Shown: positions 39,505 to 49,153 of the stretch, piece by piece
Layout: each line of letters opens with the position of its first letter
Numbering within the stretch: the first letter of the stretch is position 1
NCBI RefSeq assembly: GCF_001647675.1
Contig: NZ_CP015594.1
Coordinates: 1,922,001 to 1,986,000, forward strand
Source of the DNA: Acinetobacter sp. NCu2D-2
Lineage (GTDB): Bacteria > Pseudomonadota > Gammaproteobacteria > Pseudomonadales > Moraxellaceae
Direction: 5' to 3'
DNA: 64,000 bases
Notes under the pieces: generated by a model
What the model was told of the DNA's origin: nothing
The model's database searches: none
Seen by the model: the letters and a program-made list of their open reading frames with translations, nothing else
Made by a program: the position numbers and the translations under genes

Positions 39505-40788
39505 TCTTGGATATTTTTGTGCTTTAATTTTCACTACTCGCGGACATTGCCTTTGCCTTTTTTCAGGTAATACAAATATTTTAGATTGTTCAAATAATTG
39601 TGCTAAATGTTTGGGTAGATTTCCTGCTGATTCTAAAGGTGTGTGCCTTAAGATATTGATAATACTCATAGATGCAATATGGAAACTGATCCTTAAAGGA
39701 CTCACCTTTGCATGTTCAGCGATAAACCTCATCTGTCTTCTTAAGATATTATAAGCAATAAATACCCCCCACAATTCTTGATAGACCAAATCAGGTTGTT
39801 TGCTTCTTAAAATTCTTGCATCCTGTAAATCACTTTTAATTTCCCGATAACACATTTCTATTTCCCAACGCTGGATATAAAGCATTGCAAGGTCTTTGAA
39901 TGGATAAACTTCAGAATCTGTTAATGATGTAATGTAACGTCTTATTTTTCCTGCATATTCAACTTCAATTAAACGTGCTTCCCAATAGTCACCCAATGAC
40001 GGATTTATCTTTTTTGCTCTTGCTGAAACAGGCATTTTGATCTGAAAGTCATGGGCCGCATTATGATGAATCACTTCATAACGCAGGTTGTCCTTTGCTC
40101 GCATCAACCAATGACTCTCTTCTGCCTGAGATTGCCAACTCACTAAAAAATCAGCAGAGAAGTAAGCACGATCAAATAGGGTAATACTGCGAACTGGTGC
40201 TTTTAATTGACTGGCTAAGGTTAATTCACCTTGATCCATACTGCCAATTTGGGCATCAATCATTTCATGTGTATTGGTATTCACCAGGCAAGTCGCTCTG
40301 ACTTGTGGGTAAGGGGCAGCTGCTGTTTTGCCTTTGGATGAACCAAAGTGCTTAAAGTTTTCTTCTGTATGAGGCATAGACCAAACCACACCATCTACAG
40401 CACAAACGCATAGACCGTGAAAGTTGCTATATTGTTGTTGTGAGTCTTTAAACCATGCCTGACTTAATGTCGAAAATAAAGCACTCATGGGCTCTAAGCC
40501 TAAGCGCTGTCTTGCTTGTACGGATGCACTCGGTACACAGTATTCTGCCGTACCGAAAACAAGTTGCAATTGTTGAACCACATACCAAATCGGTTGATTT
40601 CGAAATAGAGCAAGTCCGATTACCAGCCAAACAACATGTTCAGCAGGCAGTTTTCTTTTTCGAATTGATGCTTTACCTGTTTGGTTTAAGCAATCTTCAA
40701 TCCAGTTTAAATCAATCAATTCACTGAATTGTGAAAGTGAAGGTAGGGTTTGTTTTAATGTTAAATCTAAATTCTGAGATAAATTCAT
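39484..40788 (-). CDS. IS4-family transposase
   Basis: A 434-residue DDE transposase. The YREK signature of the IS4 family is complete (Y-IQ-R-WEI-E-MCYREI-K). The first catalytic Asp is in CAVDGVVWSMP and the second in TLFDRAYFSAD. The gene uses almost the whole element: the start codon is 2 bases after a terminator-like hairpin and the stop codon lies within the left inverted repeat. Intact. Confidence 0.92.
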   Translation of the reverse strand: MNLSQNLDLTLKQTLPSLSQFSELIDLNWIEDCLNQTGKASIRKRKLPAEHVVWLVIGLALFRNQPIWYVVQQLQLVFGTAEYCVPSASVQARQRLGLEPMSALFSTLSQAWFKDSQQQYSNFHGLCVCAVDGVVWSMPHTEENFKHFGSSKGKTAAAPYPQVRATCLVNTNTHEMIDAQIGSMDQGELTLASQLKAPVRSITLFDRAYFSADFLVSWQSQAEESHWLMRAKDNLRYEVIHHNAAHDFQIKMPVSARAKKINPSLGDYWEARLIEVEYAGKIRRYITSLTDSEVYPFKDLAMLYIQRWEIEMCYREIKSDLQDARILRSKQPDLVYQELWGVFIAYNILRRQMRFIAEHAKVSPLRISFHIASMSIINILRHTPLESAGNLPKHLAQLFEQSKIFVLPEKRQRQCPRVVKIKAQKYPRKCQSIS

Positions 40789-40790
40789 AA

Positions 40791-40820
40791 AAAAAGAGCG
40801 TATTTACATACGCTCTTTTT
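40791..40820 (-). terminator. Intrinsic terminator in front of the IS4 transposase start codon
   Basis: A perfect 12-bp stem (AAAAAGAGCGTA at 40791-40802 and TACGCTCTTTTT at 40809-40820, loop TTTACA), followed on the minus strand by a T-run, stands 2 bases before the ATG at 40788. It would stop read-through transcripts from outside and would also mask translation, as known in principle for IS10 and IS50. Confidence 0.75.
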
Positions 40821-40859
40821 ACAGTATTTTAACTTTTTTTGCTTAACTGACTGGCATTA

Positions 40860-40880
40860 CCGCCGAGGCGGGGTTTTTGG
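40860..40880. terminator. Right half of the split adhesin terminator
   Basis: CCGCCGAGGCGGGGTTTTTGG is the part of the original terminator next to the adhesin stop codon (40886). On the minus strand the stem is now followed by TAATGCC of the IS rather than by a T-run, so termination of the adhesin transcript here is probably impaired. Confidence 0.6.
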
Positions 40881-40885
40881 ATTTC

Positions 40886-43800
40886 CTAGAATAGAATTGA
40901 TTTATTTTGTAGTAGATCTTCAAGCGTAATTGCTGAAGTTTGATTTGTTAACTCAATTAATGCTGTCGAAATAAGTGGACCACTACTGCCATCTCGATCA
41001 ATTGATAAAGTTACTGTAGATACAGCCTCATTATAAGTTAAACTGATATATTGATCCAAATTATGTGCATTCACACTTTGTCCCTGGAGCAGCTCTGAAA
41101 TATCAATTTTATCACCTTGCATCAGACTAAAATCAGTCCAAGTATCTTTACCATTACCACCTGTAGCATCCGTATTATTAAGTAAATCAAAGACTACTGT
41201 ATCAGCACCAAGTCCACCAGTAATAGTATCATTACCAGAACCACCATTTAGATAGTCATCACCTGCTCCACCATTGAGGGTATCATTACCTGATCCACCA
41301 CGGATGATGTCGTTAGCCGAACCACCCGTAAGCACATCATCACCATCGTATCCATAAATACGAACTGCACTAGTCAAAGTTGAGAAATTTAACTCATTAT
41401 CAGTATCGTCACCTTCTTTTAAGTAGCTTGGAGTGTCGCCACCTAATAAACCATCTAACAAGTTGAGATTTACTAAGCTACCGACGTTTTGTGTAGTTGA
41501 ACCTACACTATCAGTAGCGACAACTGTCACAGATTGGCCTATATTCAATCCAAGTAAAGATAAGCTCGATCTTACAGAGCCCAACATTTCTGTAATTTCT
41601 TGGATATCTAAGTACTCACCAGAAGCAGATTCAATAATAATATTCACACTTCCAGTATAAGTAGAGATAGCCGGTGTAACAACTACACCACCTATGATCA
41701 CGGCAGGTATCGTAATTTCCGTCCAATCTGGTGTTACAGATACACTGTAGCCAAATTCATTAGCTAAAGTTTGCGAGAACAACCAAGTTGGAATAGAAGT
41801 ACCAACACCTCCTGTAATAGCTAGCTTTAACTCTACTTTCGTCAGATCATCATTTAAATCGCCGACTACAAATTGTTGCTGTGATAAATCAATTAGATCT
41901 GCAGCATTACCACCTATTAAGCCTAGCAAGCTACCATCACTCGATTGAACCATAGGACGCACACTATCTACAACTGTGTACTCAAATGTATCAGTTGTTG
42001 TATTATCTGCAAGGTCAGTTACTCTCGCAGTAAAAGTATAGGTTCCTGGGGCTGGATTTGATCCTTCATCGAAGATAAATGACCAATTACCATTAGACCC
42101 AATAGTGCCAGTCGCTGGATTGTTTGTACTACCTGGGTTTCCAGCCGTAAGTTGATCTGACCATACTTCAATAAATGCTCCAGGCTCTCCTCGACCATAA
42201 AGTGTAGGAGCATTATCATCTGTCACTTCGCCAAAGTAGAAGTTACCCGTTTGACCCACAGCATCATAACCAGAAATAAAGTTCACATTAATTGATTGAT
42301 CAACCGTAATTTGACCTAAATCGAAAGTACCACTTTCTGAACCAACTGCATTAAGTTGACGTACTTCAACTGAAGTATAGACACCTTCCTCCAGTACAAA
42401 GCTTGTACCTACACCATTGATCCATGGACCATCATCTGTACGGTATTGCCAAGTTGCACCTGCTTCTAGACCACTAACAGTAATTTCACCATTACTGGTA
42501 TTACCATCAGTTTGACTTGAACCCGTATCAATATATGTTGCAGTTGGAACTGTAACATCAACATCGCCAATATTAATAGTAAGCGTCGCTTGACCACTTA
42601 ATTCACCGTTCGCTGCGGTATAAGTAAATACTTCCGTTTGCCCTAAACCGTCTGTATTAGTCAAAGTATAGGTATAACCACCATCCGTATTGAGTACTAA
42701 TACACCGTATGTTGTTTGAATTGTGATATTGCCGTTACCATCAGGTGAGTAAATCAAGCCATCATATTCCACACGACTTACGGTTGTACCAGCTGTTGGG
42801 AAATCAGCACCTGAATCACCATCTTCAATAATCACTTCACCTTCTAAAGAAGTATTAGTTAATTGAATCTCATTGACTTGCGTAATTACGGTAGTTTCCT
42901 GCCATACTGTCAACAAATTACTAAGCAAAGCATCTGCAATAGCATCTACAATCTCATCAGCATAATTGACAAGGCCTACTGAATTTAAAGTTTCCCTCAC
43001 AATATTAACAAGTACACCTACACCTAGCCCATCGACAAGATCAAGTGCAACTTCTAAAGCACTACGTACTGGAGTCAATAGAATCGGTAAAATATTAAAT
43101 TGATCAGTTAAGGTATTGATAACAGTATCTAAGATCAGGTCTTGATTATCTTGACCAAGTACAACGCCATTTTCACCTAAATCAGCTAATGTTAAACCAT
43201 TAACCAAACTACCTAACGTACTTTCATCATTGCTTACAACGACTGTATAGGCTCCAGCAGGTAATCCTTCTACTGTCACAGTTAAGCCATCGTCACCAAT
43301 TAAACCAAGTACTTGCAAACCAGCAACATCGCCCAAAAGTGAATTTTCAGTGACTGCTGAATACACAACAACACCATACTCATTTACGATATCTAAACGG
43401 AACGCATCAGCCACAGCAAGTAATGACGTTTGTTGAATTGTCACTGTTAAAGTACTTAGAGGACCCAAAGTGACAGAAACGACTGAATCAGTACCCGAGG
43501 TTGATTGACCTAAACCAATAACGTCAATATTGTTATTCACAACAGGATCGCCGACTACAACAGCGAATGTGCCAACATCAAGATCATCAAAGTCATCGTT
43601 GGCATCTAGAGGTAAAGTGACCGTTGTTGTAGATGAATCTGACTCATTACCGGCAGCGTCGGTCGCAGTAGCTGTTACCACGTCACCTGCAGAAAGACCT
43701 GGATTTGGCACACTCCAGTTGCCATTTGTACCTGCTATAGCGGTCGCTGTTGTATTGTCTGGGAATGTGACTGTCACTGTTGAACCAGGCTCTGATTTAC

Positions 43801-46800
43801 CAGTGATATCAGGAGCAGGATCTAAACCAAGATCTTGGATAAGATTAATCACTGGAGGCTGAGGTGCAGTCACATCAAGTAAACCAATATTTATAGTTAA
43901 AGTTGCATCATCTGTATAGGTGCCATTTACAGCGGTATATGTAAATACTTCAGTTTGATCAATACCATTTAGATCGTTCAAGGTATAAACATAGCTACCT
44001 GTAGTTGGATTGATAACTAAGATGCCATATTCTGTTTGAACTGTAATTTCTCCATCGACTGGTAAGAATACCTCACCCTCATATAAAACTTGAGTAATTG
44101 TAGTTCCGGCTACCGGTGCATCAGCGCCTTGGCCATCATCAGCAATCAATTCACCAGTAAGAACATTGTCAGCAAAAGTAACCGCATCTAATTGGGTGGT
44201 AACTGTAGTTTCTTGCAATACTGTAAGTAAATTACTTAGTAAAGCATTTGAAACAGCATCGATGATCTCATCAGCATAGCTCACAAGTCCGAAGGTATTT
44301 AATGTATTCGTAATAACGCCTACAGCTACCCCCACACCCACACCATCTAACACATCAAGTGCAAGCTCAAGTGCTGCACGTAATGGATTTAAAACTATCG
44401 GTAGAATATTAAACTGATCACTTAATGCATTGACTACTGTATCTAGGATTAAATCTTGGTTATCTTGACCAAGCACAACTCCATTTTCACCTAAATCAGC
44501 AAGAGTTAAACCATCAAGCAACTGATCTACGGTTCCTTGGTCATTGCGTACTAAAACATAATAGGTTCCTGGTGCAAGCCCTTCGATAGTGGCTGTTAAA
44601 CCATCATCTCCGACAATACCAAGTATTGGTAAACCTGCAACATCACCTAGCAATGAGTTTTGGGTAACTGCCGAATATACAACTACACCATTTTCGTCGA
44701 CCAAATCTAGACGGAAAGCATCACCTACTGCAAGTAAAGCTGCTTGCTTTACGGTGACAGTTAAGTTACCTAAACTATTTGGTTGGACAACCACTTCAAC
44801 TGCAGCATCAGTACCATCACTTGATTCGAGTAAACCAATTACGTCGACGTTTGACGTAGAATTTGGTTCTCCTGGTGTAACTACTGGCTCATCTAGCACT
44901 AGATTATCGATATCGTCATTTGCGACAAATAATTTGACTTCATACGCTAACGATTCACTCACAGGATCTGATGGATTACCTGCTGCATCATTCACCACCA
45001 CACTGACAGTCACTTCTGGAGTTGTGGCACCCGCGAGTACATCACCTGGGATCGACGCTGTGAAACTGCCATCACTGTTGTATGTCGCTGGATAGTCTTC
45101 TCCATCAATCGTCACTGTGACTTCAACAGTTGCTGGATCTGCATCATCTGGTAAGCCGTCAATTTGCCCTGTGATTTCGATCTCACCTTCTGATTCTGCA
45201 AGATTGACTACACCATCTTCCGCGATCGGATCAATCGTGATCTCAATCTCACTGTTATCTGGTGCTTCAAGGTCTATGTCATATGCCTGTGTTTCAGTGA
45301 CAGGATCCGATGGGTTACCTGCTGCATCACTCACCACCACACTGACAGTCACTTCTGGAGTTGTAGCTCCCGCAAGTACATCACCTGGGATCGATGCTGT
45401 GAAACTGCCATCACTGTTGTATGTCGCTGGATAGTCTTCGCCATCAATCATAACTGTGACTTCAACAGTTGCTGGATCTGCATCATCTGGTAAGCCGTCA
45501 ATTTGCCCTGTGATTTCGATCTCACCTTCTGATTCTGCAAGATTGACTACACCATCTTCCGCGATCGGATCAATCGTGATCTCAATCTCACTGTTATCTG
45601 GTGCTTCAAGGTCTATGTCATATGCCTGTGTTTCAGTGACAGGATCCGATGGGTTACCTGCTGCATCACTCACCACCACACTGACAGTCACTTCTGGAGT
45701 TGCAGCTCCCGCAAGTACATCACCTGGGATCGATGCTGTGAAACTGCCATCACTGTTGTATGTCGCTGGATAGTCTTCTCCATCAATCGTAACCGTGACT
45801 TCAACACTTGCTGGATCTGCATCATCTGGTAAGCCGTCAATTTGCCCTGTGATTTCGATCTCACCTTCTGATTCTGCAAGATTGACTACACCATCTTCCG
45901 CGATCAGATCAATCGTAATTTCTATCTCAGTACTGTCTGGTGGGGTTTGATCTACAGTAAAGCTATCAGTCACTGTTTGAGAAATAACGCCGTCATATTC
46001 CGCATACACTTCAACATTATACGTATCATCTACCAAGCTACCCACTGGTACATTCGCTGTCCATGTACCATCGAGACCCACTATCGCTGAAATTAATTCT
46101 CCATTCAATAAAACATGAACATCAGCTTCGACATGACTCACTGTGCCTGAAAGAATTAAAGTTGGTGCGAGTGCGGCTAACTCTGCAGCATTCAGATAAT
46201 CATCATCAGCTACATCGTTTAAGGTAACCAATGGTAATTTCACGACCACCGGATCACTAACATTACCTGCAGCATCTTGGGCTGAAATATTGATATTTTG
46301 ATCGAGTGGTAAGTCATTCGATAAAATTACTGACCAATCACCATCCGTGTCGTCTGCTATCACGATGATTGGGATAGATGAATCAGGAATCGTAATTACA
46401 ACTGTGGCACCAGGTTCAGTTATACCTTTTAAATCATAGTTCCCGTCATCTCCTGGAGTAATTGTGATATTGATTAGTTCTGGTACATCAACATCAACTT
46501 CATAAGCTAACGATTCACTCACAGGATCTGATGGGTTACCTGCTGCATCATTCACCACCACACTGACGGTCACTTCTGGAGTTGCAGCTCCCGCAAGTAC
46601 ATCACCTGGGATCGATGTTGTGAAACTGCCATCACTGTTATATGTCGCTGGATAGTCTTCTCCATCAATCGTCACTGTGACTTCAACAGTTGCTGGATCT
46701 GTATCATCTGGTAAGCCGTCAATTTGCCCTGTGATTTCGATCTCACCTTCTGATTCTGCAAGATTGACTACACCATCTTCCGCGATCGGATCAATCGTGA

Positions 46801-48790
46801 TCTCAATCTCACTGTTATCTGGTGCTTCAAGGTCTATGTCATATGCCTGTGTTTCAGTGACAGGATCCGATGGGTTACCTGCTGCATCACTCACCACCAC
46901 ACTGACAGTCACTTCTGGAGTTGTAGCTCCCGCAAGTACATCACCTGGGATCGATGCTGTGAAACTGCCATCACTGTTGTATGTCGCTGGATAGTCTTCG
47001 CCATCAATCATAACTGTGACTTCAACAGTTGCTGGATCTGCATCATCTGGTAAGCCGTCAATTTGCCCTGTGATTTCGATCTCACCTTCTGATTCTGCAA
47101 GATTGACTACACCATCTTCCGCGATCGGATCAATCGTGATCTCAATCTCACTGTTATCTGGTGCTTCAAGGTCTATGTCATATGCCTGTGTTTCAGTGAC
47201 AGGATCCGATGGGTTACCTGCTGCATCACTCACCACCACACTGACGGTCACTTCTGGAGTTGTAGCTCCCGCGAGTACATCACCTGGGATCGATGCTGTG
47301 AAACTGCCATCACTGTTGTATGTCGCTGGATAGTCTTCTCCATCAATCGTAACCGTGACTTCAACACTTGCTGGATCTGCATCATCTGGTAAGCCGTCAA
47401 TTTGCCCTGTGATTTCGATCTCATCTTCTGATTCTGCGAGATTGACTGTGCCATCTCCTGCAATTGGATCAATCGTGATCTCAATCTCACTGTTATCCGG
47501 TGCTGTGGTATCTGGTGCATTGACAGTGGTTGGTTCAGACTCGTTACCTGCTTCATCTTTAGCAACAACATTGATTTCTTCACCATTGGTCAGCGGCTCA
47601 TCTAGCTCTACACTAAAGTCACCATTTTCATCCGCAGTGTCTTCACCAATCACATTACCGTCTTTATCAGTGATAATGACCGTTGCCCCCGATTCAGTTT
47701 TACCCGTCACCGTTGTGCCGTCTTCGCTCACTACAACATCAGTTGGTGCACCCGGTGCTTCAAGGTCGATGTCATATGCCTGTGTTTCAGTGACAGGATC
47801 TGATGGATTACCTGCTGCATCACTCACCACCACACTGACGGTCACTTCTGGAGTTGTAGCTCCCGCGAGTACATCACCTGGGATCGATGCTGTGAAACTG
47901 CCATCACTGTTGTATGTCGCTGGATAGTCTTCTCCATCAATCGTAACCGTGACTTCAACACTTGCTGGATCTGCATCATCTGGTAAGCCGTCAATTTGCC
48001 CTGTGATTTCGATCTCATCTTCTGATTCTGCGAGATTGACTGTGCCATCTCCTGCAATTGGATCAATCGTGATCTCAATCTCACTGTTATCCGGTGCTGT
48101 GGTATCTGGTGCATTGACAGTGGTTGGTTCAGATTCATTGCCTGCTTCGTCTTTGGCAACAACATTGATTTCTTCACCATTGGTCAGTGGCTCATCAAGT
48201 TCAACCGTAAAGTCGCCATTTTCATCCGCAGTATCTTCACCAATCACGTTACCATCTTTATCAGTGATAATGACCGTTGCCCCCGATTCAGTTTTACCTA
48301 TCACTGTTGTGCCGTCTTCGCTTACCACTACATCACTTGGCGGATTTGGCGGGGTCTTATCTATAAAGTTTCCTCCACTAGAACTACCCCCATCAGCTGC
48401 AGCTGCGATTCCACCTACAGCAGCAATACCTGCAATCCAAGGCCAAATTGCCCCACCTTCATTTAAAGGAGCATCTGTTATTGGATGATATTTAATTACA
48501 TTTAATAAATTGCCAGCATCATCTGTAAATTCAACCCAATATAATTTCTCACCATTCTGAAACTCAATACGATTTTGCTCTAAAGGAAAATCAAAATAGT
48601 TTTCAATAACAATCACATCACCGTTTTTTAATGTAATTACGGCTGACTGACCATTTCTTGTTATATTTGCGACATCGTTAATGTCAGCTTCAATTCTAAC
48701 GATAGAATTACGATCTAAAATTACTACATTATTTTGAACATTTTGGATGGGTTGCCCATCTTGACTTGAAAACACATTGATATTCGCCAT
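40886..48790 (-). CDS. Giant type I-secreted Bap-like adhesin
   Basis: 2634 residues. The N-terminal 110 residues (MANINVFSSQDG..., then EFQNGEKLYWVEF) look like the BapA prefix domain. A hydrophobic Ala/Gly segment (114-132, AIWPWIAGIAAVGGIAAAA) may hold the protein in its exporter, as in LapA-type adhesins. Then come about eight Ig-like repeats of 113 residues or related units, with ASIPGDVLAGA and VSVVVSDAAGNPSDPV cores. Two long modules follow (DDIDNL- and DDFDDL-type, with IGDDGLT). C-terminal RTX repeats (about 2477-2533, GGSGNDTLNGGAGDDYLNGG) bind calcium, and a type I secretion signal ends the protein. It matches Acinetobacter Bap-like proteins. No secretion genes are in the window. 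Role: surface attachment and biofilm, inferred. Confidence 0.88.
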   Translation of the reverse strand: MANINVFSSQDGQPIQNVQNNVVILDRNSIVRIEADINDVANITRNGQSAVITLKNGDVIVIENYFDFPLEQNRIEFQNGEKLYWVEFTDDAGNLLNVIKYHPITDAPLNEGGAIWPWIAGIAAVGGIAAAADGGSSSGGNFIDKTPPNPPSDVVVSEDGTTVIGKTESGATVIITDKDGNVIGEDTADENGDFTVELDEPLTNGEEINVVAKDEAGNESEPTTVNAPDTTAPDNSEIEITIDPIAGDGTVNLAESEDEIEITGQIDGLPDDADPASVEVTVTIDGEDYPATYNSDGSFTASIPGDVLAGATTPEVTVSVVVSDAAGNPSDPVTETQAYDIDLEAPGAPTDVVVSEDGTTVTGKTESGATVIITDKDGNVIGEDTADENGDFSVELDEPLTNGEEINVVAKDEAGNESEPTTVNAPDTTAPDNSEIEITIDPIAGDGTVNLAESEDEIEITGQIDGLPDDADPASVEVTVTIDGEDYPATYNSDGSFTASIPGDVLAGATTPEVTVSVVVSDAAGNPSDPVTETQAYDIDLEAPDNSEIEITIDPIAEDGVVNLAESEGEIEITGQIDGLPDDADPATVEVTVMIDGEDYPATYNSDGSFTASIPGDVLAGATTPEVTVSVVVSDAAGNPSDPVTETQAYDIDLEAPDNSEIEITIDPIAEDGVVNLAESEGEIEITGQIDGLPDDTDPATVEVTVTIDGEDYPATYNSDGSFTTSIPGDVLAGAATPEVTVSVVVNDAAGNPSDPVSESLAYEVDVDVPELINITITPGDDGNYDLKGITEPGATVVITIPDSSIPIIVIADDTDGDWSVILSNDLPLDQNINISAQDAAGNVSDPVVVKLPLVTLNDVADDDYLNAAELAALAPTLILSGTVSHVEADVHVLLNGELISAIVGLDGTWTANVPVGSLVDDTYNVEVYAEYDGVISQTVTDSFTVDQTPPDSTEIEITIDLIAEDGVVNLAESEGEIEITGQIDGLPDDADPASVEVTVTIDGEDYPATYNSDGSFTASIPGDVLAGAATPEVTVSVVVSDAAGNPSDPVTETQAYDIDLEAPDNSEIEITIDPIAEDGVVNLAESEGEIEITGQIDGLPDDADPATVEVTVMIDGEDYPATYNSDGSFTASIPGDVLAGATTPEVTVSVVVSDAAGNPSDPVTETQAYDIDLEAPDNSEIEITIDPIAEDGVVNLAESEGEIEITGQIDGLPDDADPATVEVTVTIDGEDYPATYNSDGSFTASIPGDVLAGATTPEVTVSVVVNDAAGNPSDPVSESLAYEVKLFVANDDIDNLVLDEPVVTPGEPNSTSNVDVIGLLESSDGTDAAVEVVVQPNSLGNLTVTVKQAALLAVGDAFRLDLVDENGVVVYSAVTQNSLLGDVAGLPILGIVGDDGLTATIEGLAPGTYYVLVRNDQGTVDQLLDGLTLADLGENGVVLGQDNQDLILDTVVNALSDQFNILPIVLNPLRAALELALDVLDGVGVGVAVGVITNTLNTFGLVSYADEIIDAVSNALLSNLLTVLQETTVTTQLDAVTFADNVLTGELIADDGQGADAPVAGTTITQVLYEGEVFLPVDGEITVQTEYGILVINPTTGSYVYTLNDLNGIDQTEVFTYTAVNGTYTDDATLTINIGLLDVTAPQPPVINLIQDLGLDPAPDITGKSEPGSTVTVTFPDNTTATAIAGTNGNWSVPNPGLSAGDVVTATATDAAGNESDSSTTTVTLPLDANDDFDDLDVGTFAVVVGDPVVNNNIDVIGLGQSTSGTDSVVSVTLGPLSTLTVTIQQTSLLAVADAFRLDIVNEYGVVVYSAVTENSLLGDVAGLQVLGLIGDDGLTVTVEGLPAGAYTVVVSNDESTLGSLVNGLTLADLGENGVVLGQDNQDLILDTVINTLTDQFNILPILLTPVRSALEVALDLVDGLGVGVLVNIVRETLNSVGLVNYADEIVDAIADALLSNLLTVWQETTVITQVNEIQLTNTSLEGEVIIEDGDSGADFPTAGTTVSRVEYDGLIYSPDGNGNITIQTTYGVLVLNTDGGYTYTLTNTDGLGQTEVFTYTAANGELSGQATLTINIGDVDVTVPTATYIDTGSSQTDGNTSNGEITVSGLEAGATWQYRTDDGPWINGVGTSFVLEEGVYTSVEVRQLNAVGSESGTFDLGQITVDQSINVNFISGYDAVGQTGNFYFGEVTDDNAPTLYGRGEPGAFIEVWSDQLTAGNPGSTNNPATGTIGSNGNWSFIFDEGSNPAPGTYTFTARVTDLADNTTTDTFEYTVVDSVRPMVQSSDGSLLGLIGGNAADLIDLSQQQFVVGDLNDDLTKVELKLAITGGVGTSIPTWLFSQTLANEFGYSVSVTPDWTEITIPAVIIGGVVVTPAISTYTGSVNIIIESASGEYLDIQEITEMLGSVRSSLSLLGLNIGQSVTVVATDSVGSTTQNVGSLVNLNLLDGLLGGDTPSYLKEGDDTDNELNFSTLTSAVRIYGYDGDDVLTGGSANDIIRGGSGNDTLNGGAGDDYLNGGSGNDTITGGLGADTVVFDLLNNTDATGGNGKDTWTDFSLMQGDKIDISELLQGQSVNAHNLDQYISLTYNEAVSTVTLSIDRDGSSGPLISTALIELTNQTSAITLEDLLQNKSILF
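41190..41360 (-). other. RTX calcium-binding nonapeptide repeats in the adhesin
   Basis: The translated segment reads as five GGxGxDxLx-type nonapeptides (GYDGDDVLTGG, SGNDTLNGG, AGDDYLNGG, SGNDTITGG, LGADTVVFD), forming a parallel beta roll that folds on binding extracellular calcium after secretion. Confidence 0.85.
44990..45930 (-). repeat. 339-bp tandem repeats of the adhesin, C-proximal block
   Basis: Three successive near-identical 339-bp units (anchor sequence GACTTCAACAGTTGCTGGAT or its CACTTGC variant, at about 45118, 45457 and 45796) code for 113-residue Ig-like domains. Units differ at only a few positions, for example GTC/ATA and CAGTTG/CACTTG. Confidence 0.88.
46550..48060 (-). 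repeat. 339-bp tandem repeats of the adhesin, N-proximal block
   Basis: Four further anchor positions at about 46678, 47017, 47356 and 47950 have spacings 339, 339 and 594. The 594 spacing is the 339-bp unit plus a 255-bp unit coding for the VVVSEDGTTVTGKTESGATV-type domain. These units are nearly identical to the block at 44990-45930. Confidence 0.88.
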
Positions 48791-49153
48791 TTTTAATTCT
48801 CCACCATGCTTTTCGAATATTTATTCATAAAATCTTGTTTTAGATATCAGCAAAAAAAAGGTTCAGGAATGGCATTTTTTAGTGCGTGTACTTACAAATT
48901 TAACGTTCCATAAAAAAATCGTTACACCACTTAAACAACAAAAATTAAGATATTGTTTTTTATAAATTTTATAAAAAACTTAATAAATCACAAAATTAAA
49001 AATAACTGTTTAAAGAAGCACATTATTGGTAAAAAAAATGAAGTAAATCACACTAAAAATTTTTATTATTATTTTGTTATCAAAATTACATGAATTAACG
49101 TAAATTAATATTTAGCAATAAACATTTAAATACTATAAATTTATATAATATTT
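48791..49153. other. Upstream region of the adhesin gene
   Basis: This region of 363 bases is very AT-rich (runs of A and T of 6-8) with no reading frame. It should carry the adhesin promoter on the minus strand. An IS982-type element begins immediately beyond it at 49154. No clear promoter hexamers were selected. Confidence 0.4.

Larger units (their letters stand above)
39471..40859 (-). mobile_element. IS4-family insertion sequence inserted in a terminator
   Basis: A 1389-bp element with 18-bp perfect terminal inverted repeats (TAATGCCAGTCAGTTAAG at 39471-39488, complement at 40842-40859) and a 12-bp target duplication. It encodes one IS4-family transposase. It sits downstream of the giant adhesin gene in the stem of that gene's terminator. 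Confidence 0.93.

Noticed and set aside
44990..48060. The regular DNA repeats as a CRISPR array or satellite.
   Set aside because: Units of 339 bp stay in frame within a protein and have no unique spacers.
44589..48488. Repeated plus-strand open frames of 105-190 residues over the adhesin gene (for example 45117-45434, 45456-45773, 47355-47927).
   Set aside because: They are Ser/Thr-rich shadows of the repeated adhesin frame on the other strand and repeat only because the gene does; none has a ribosome site.
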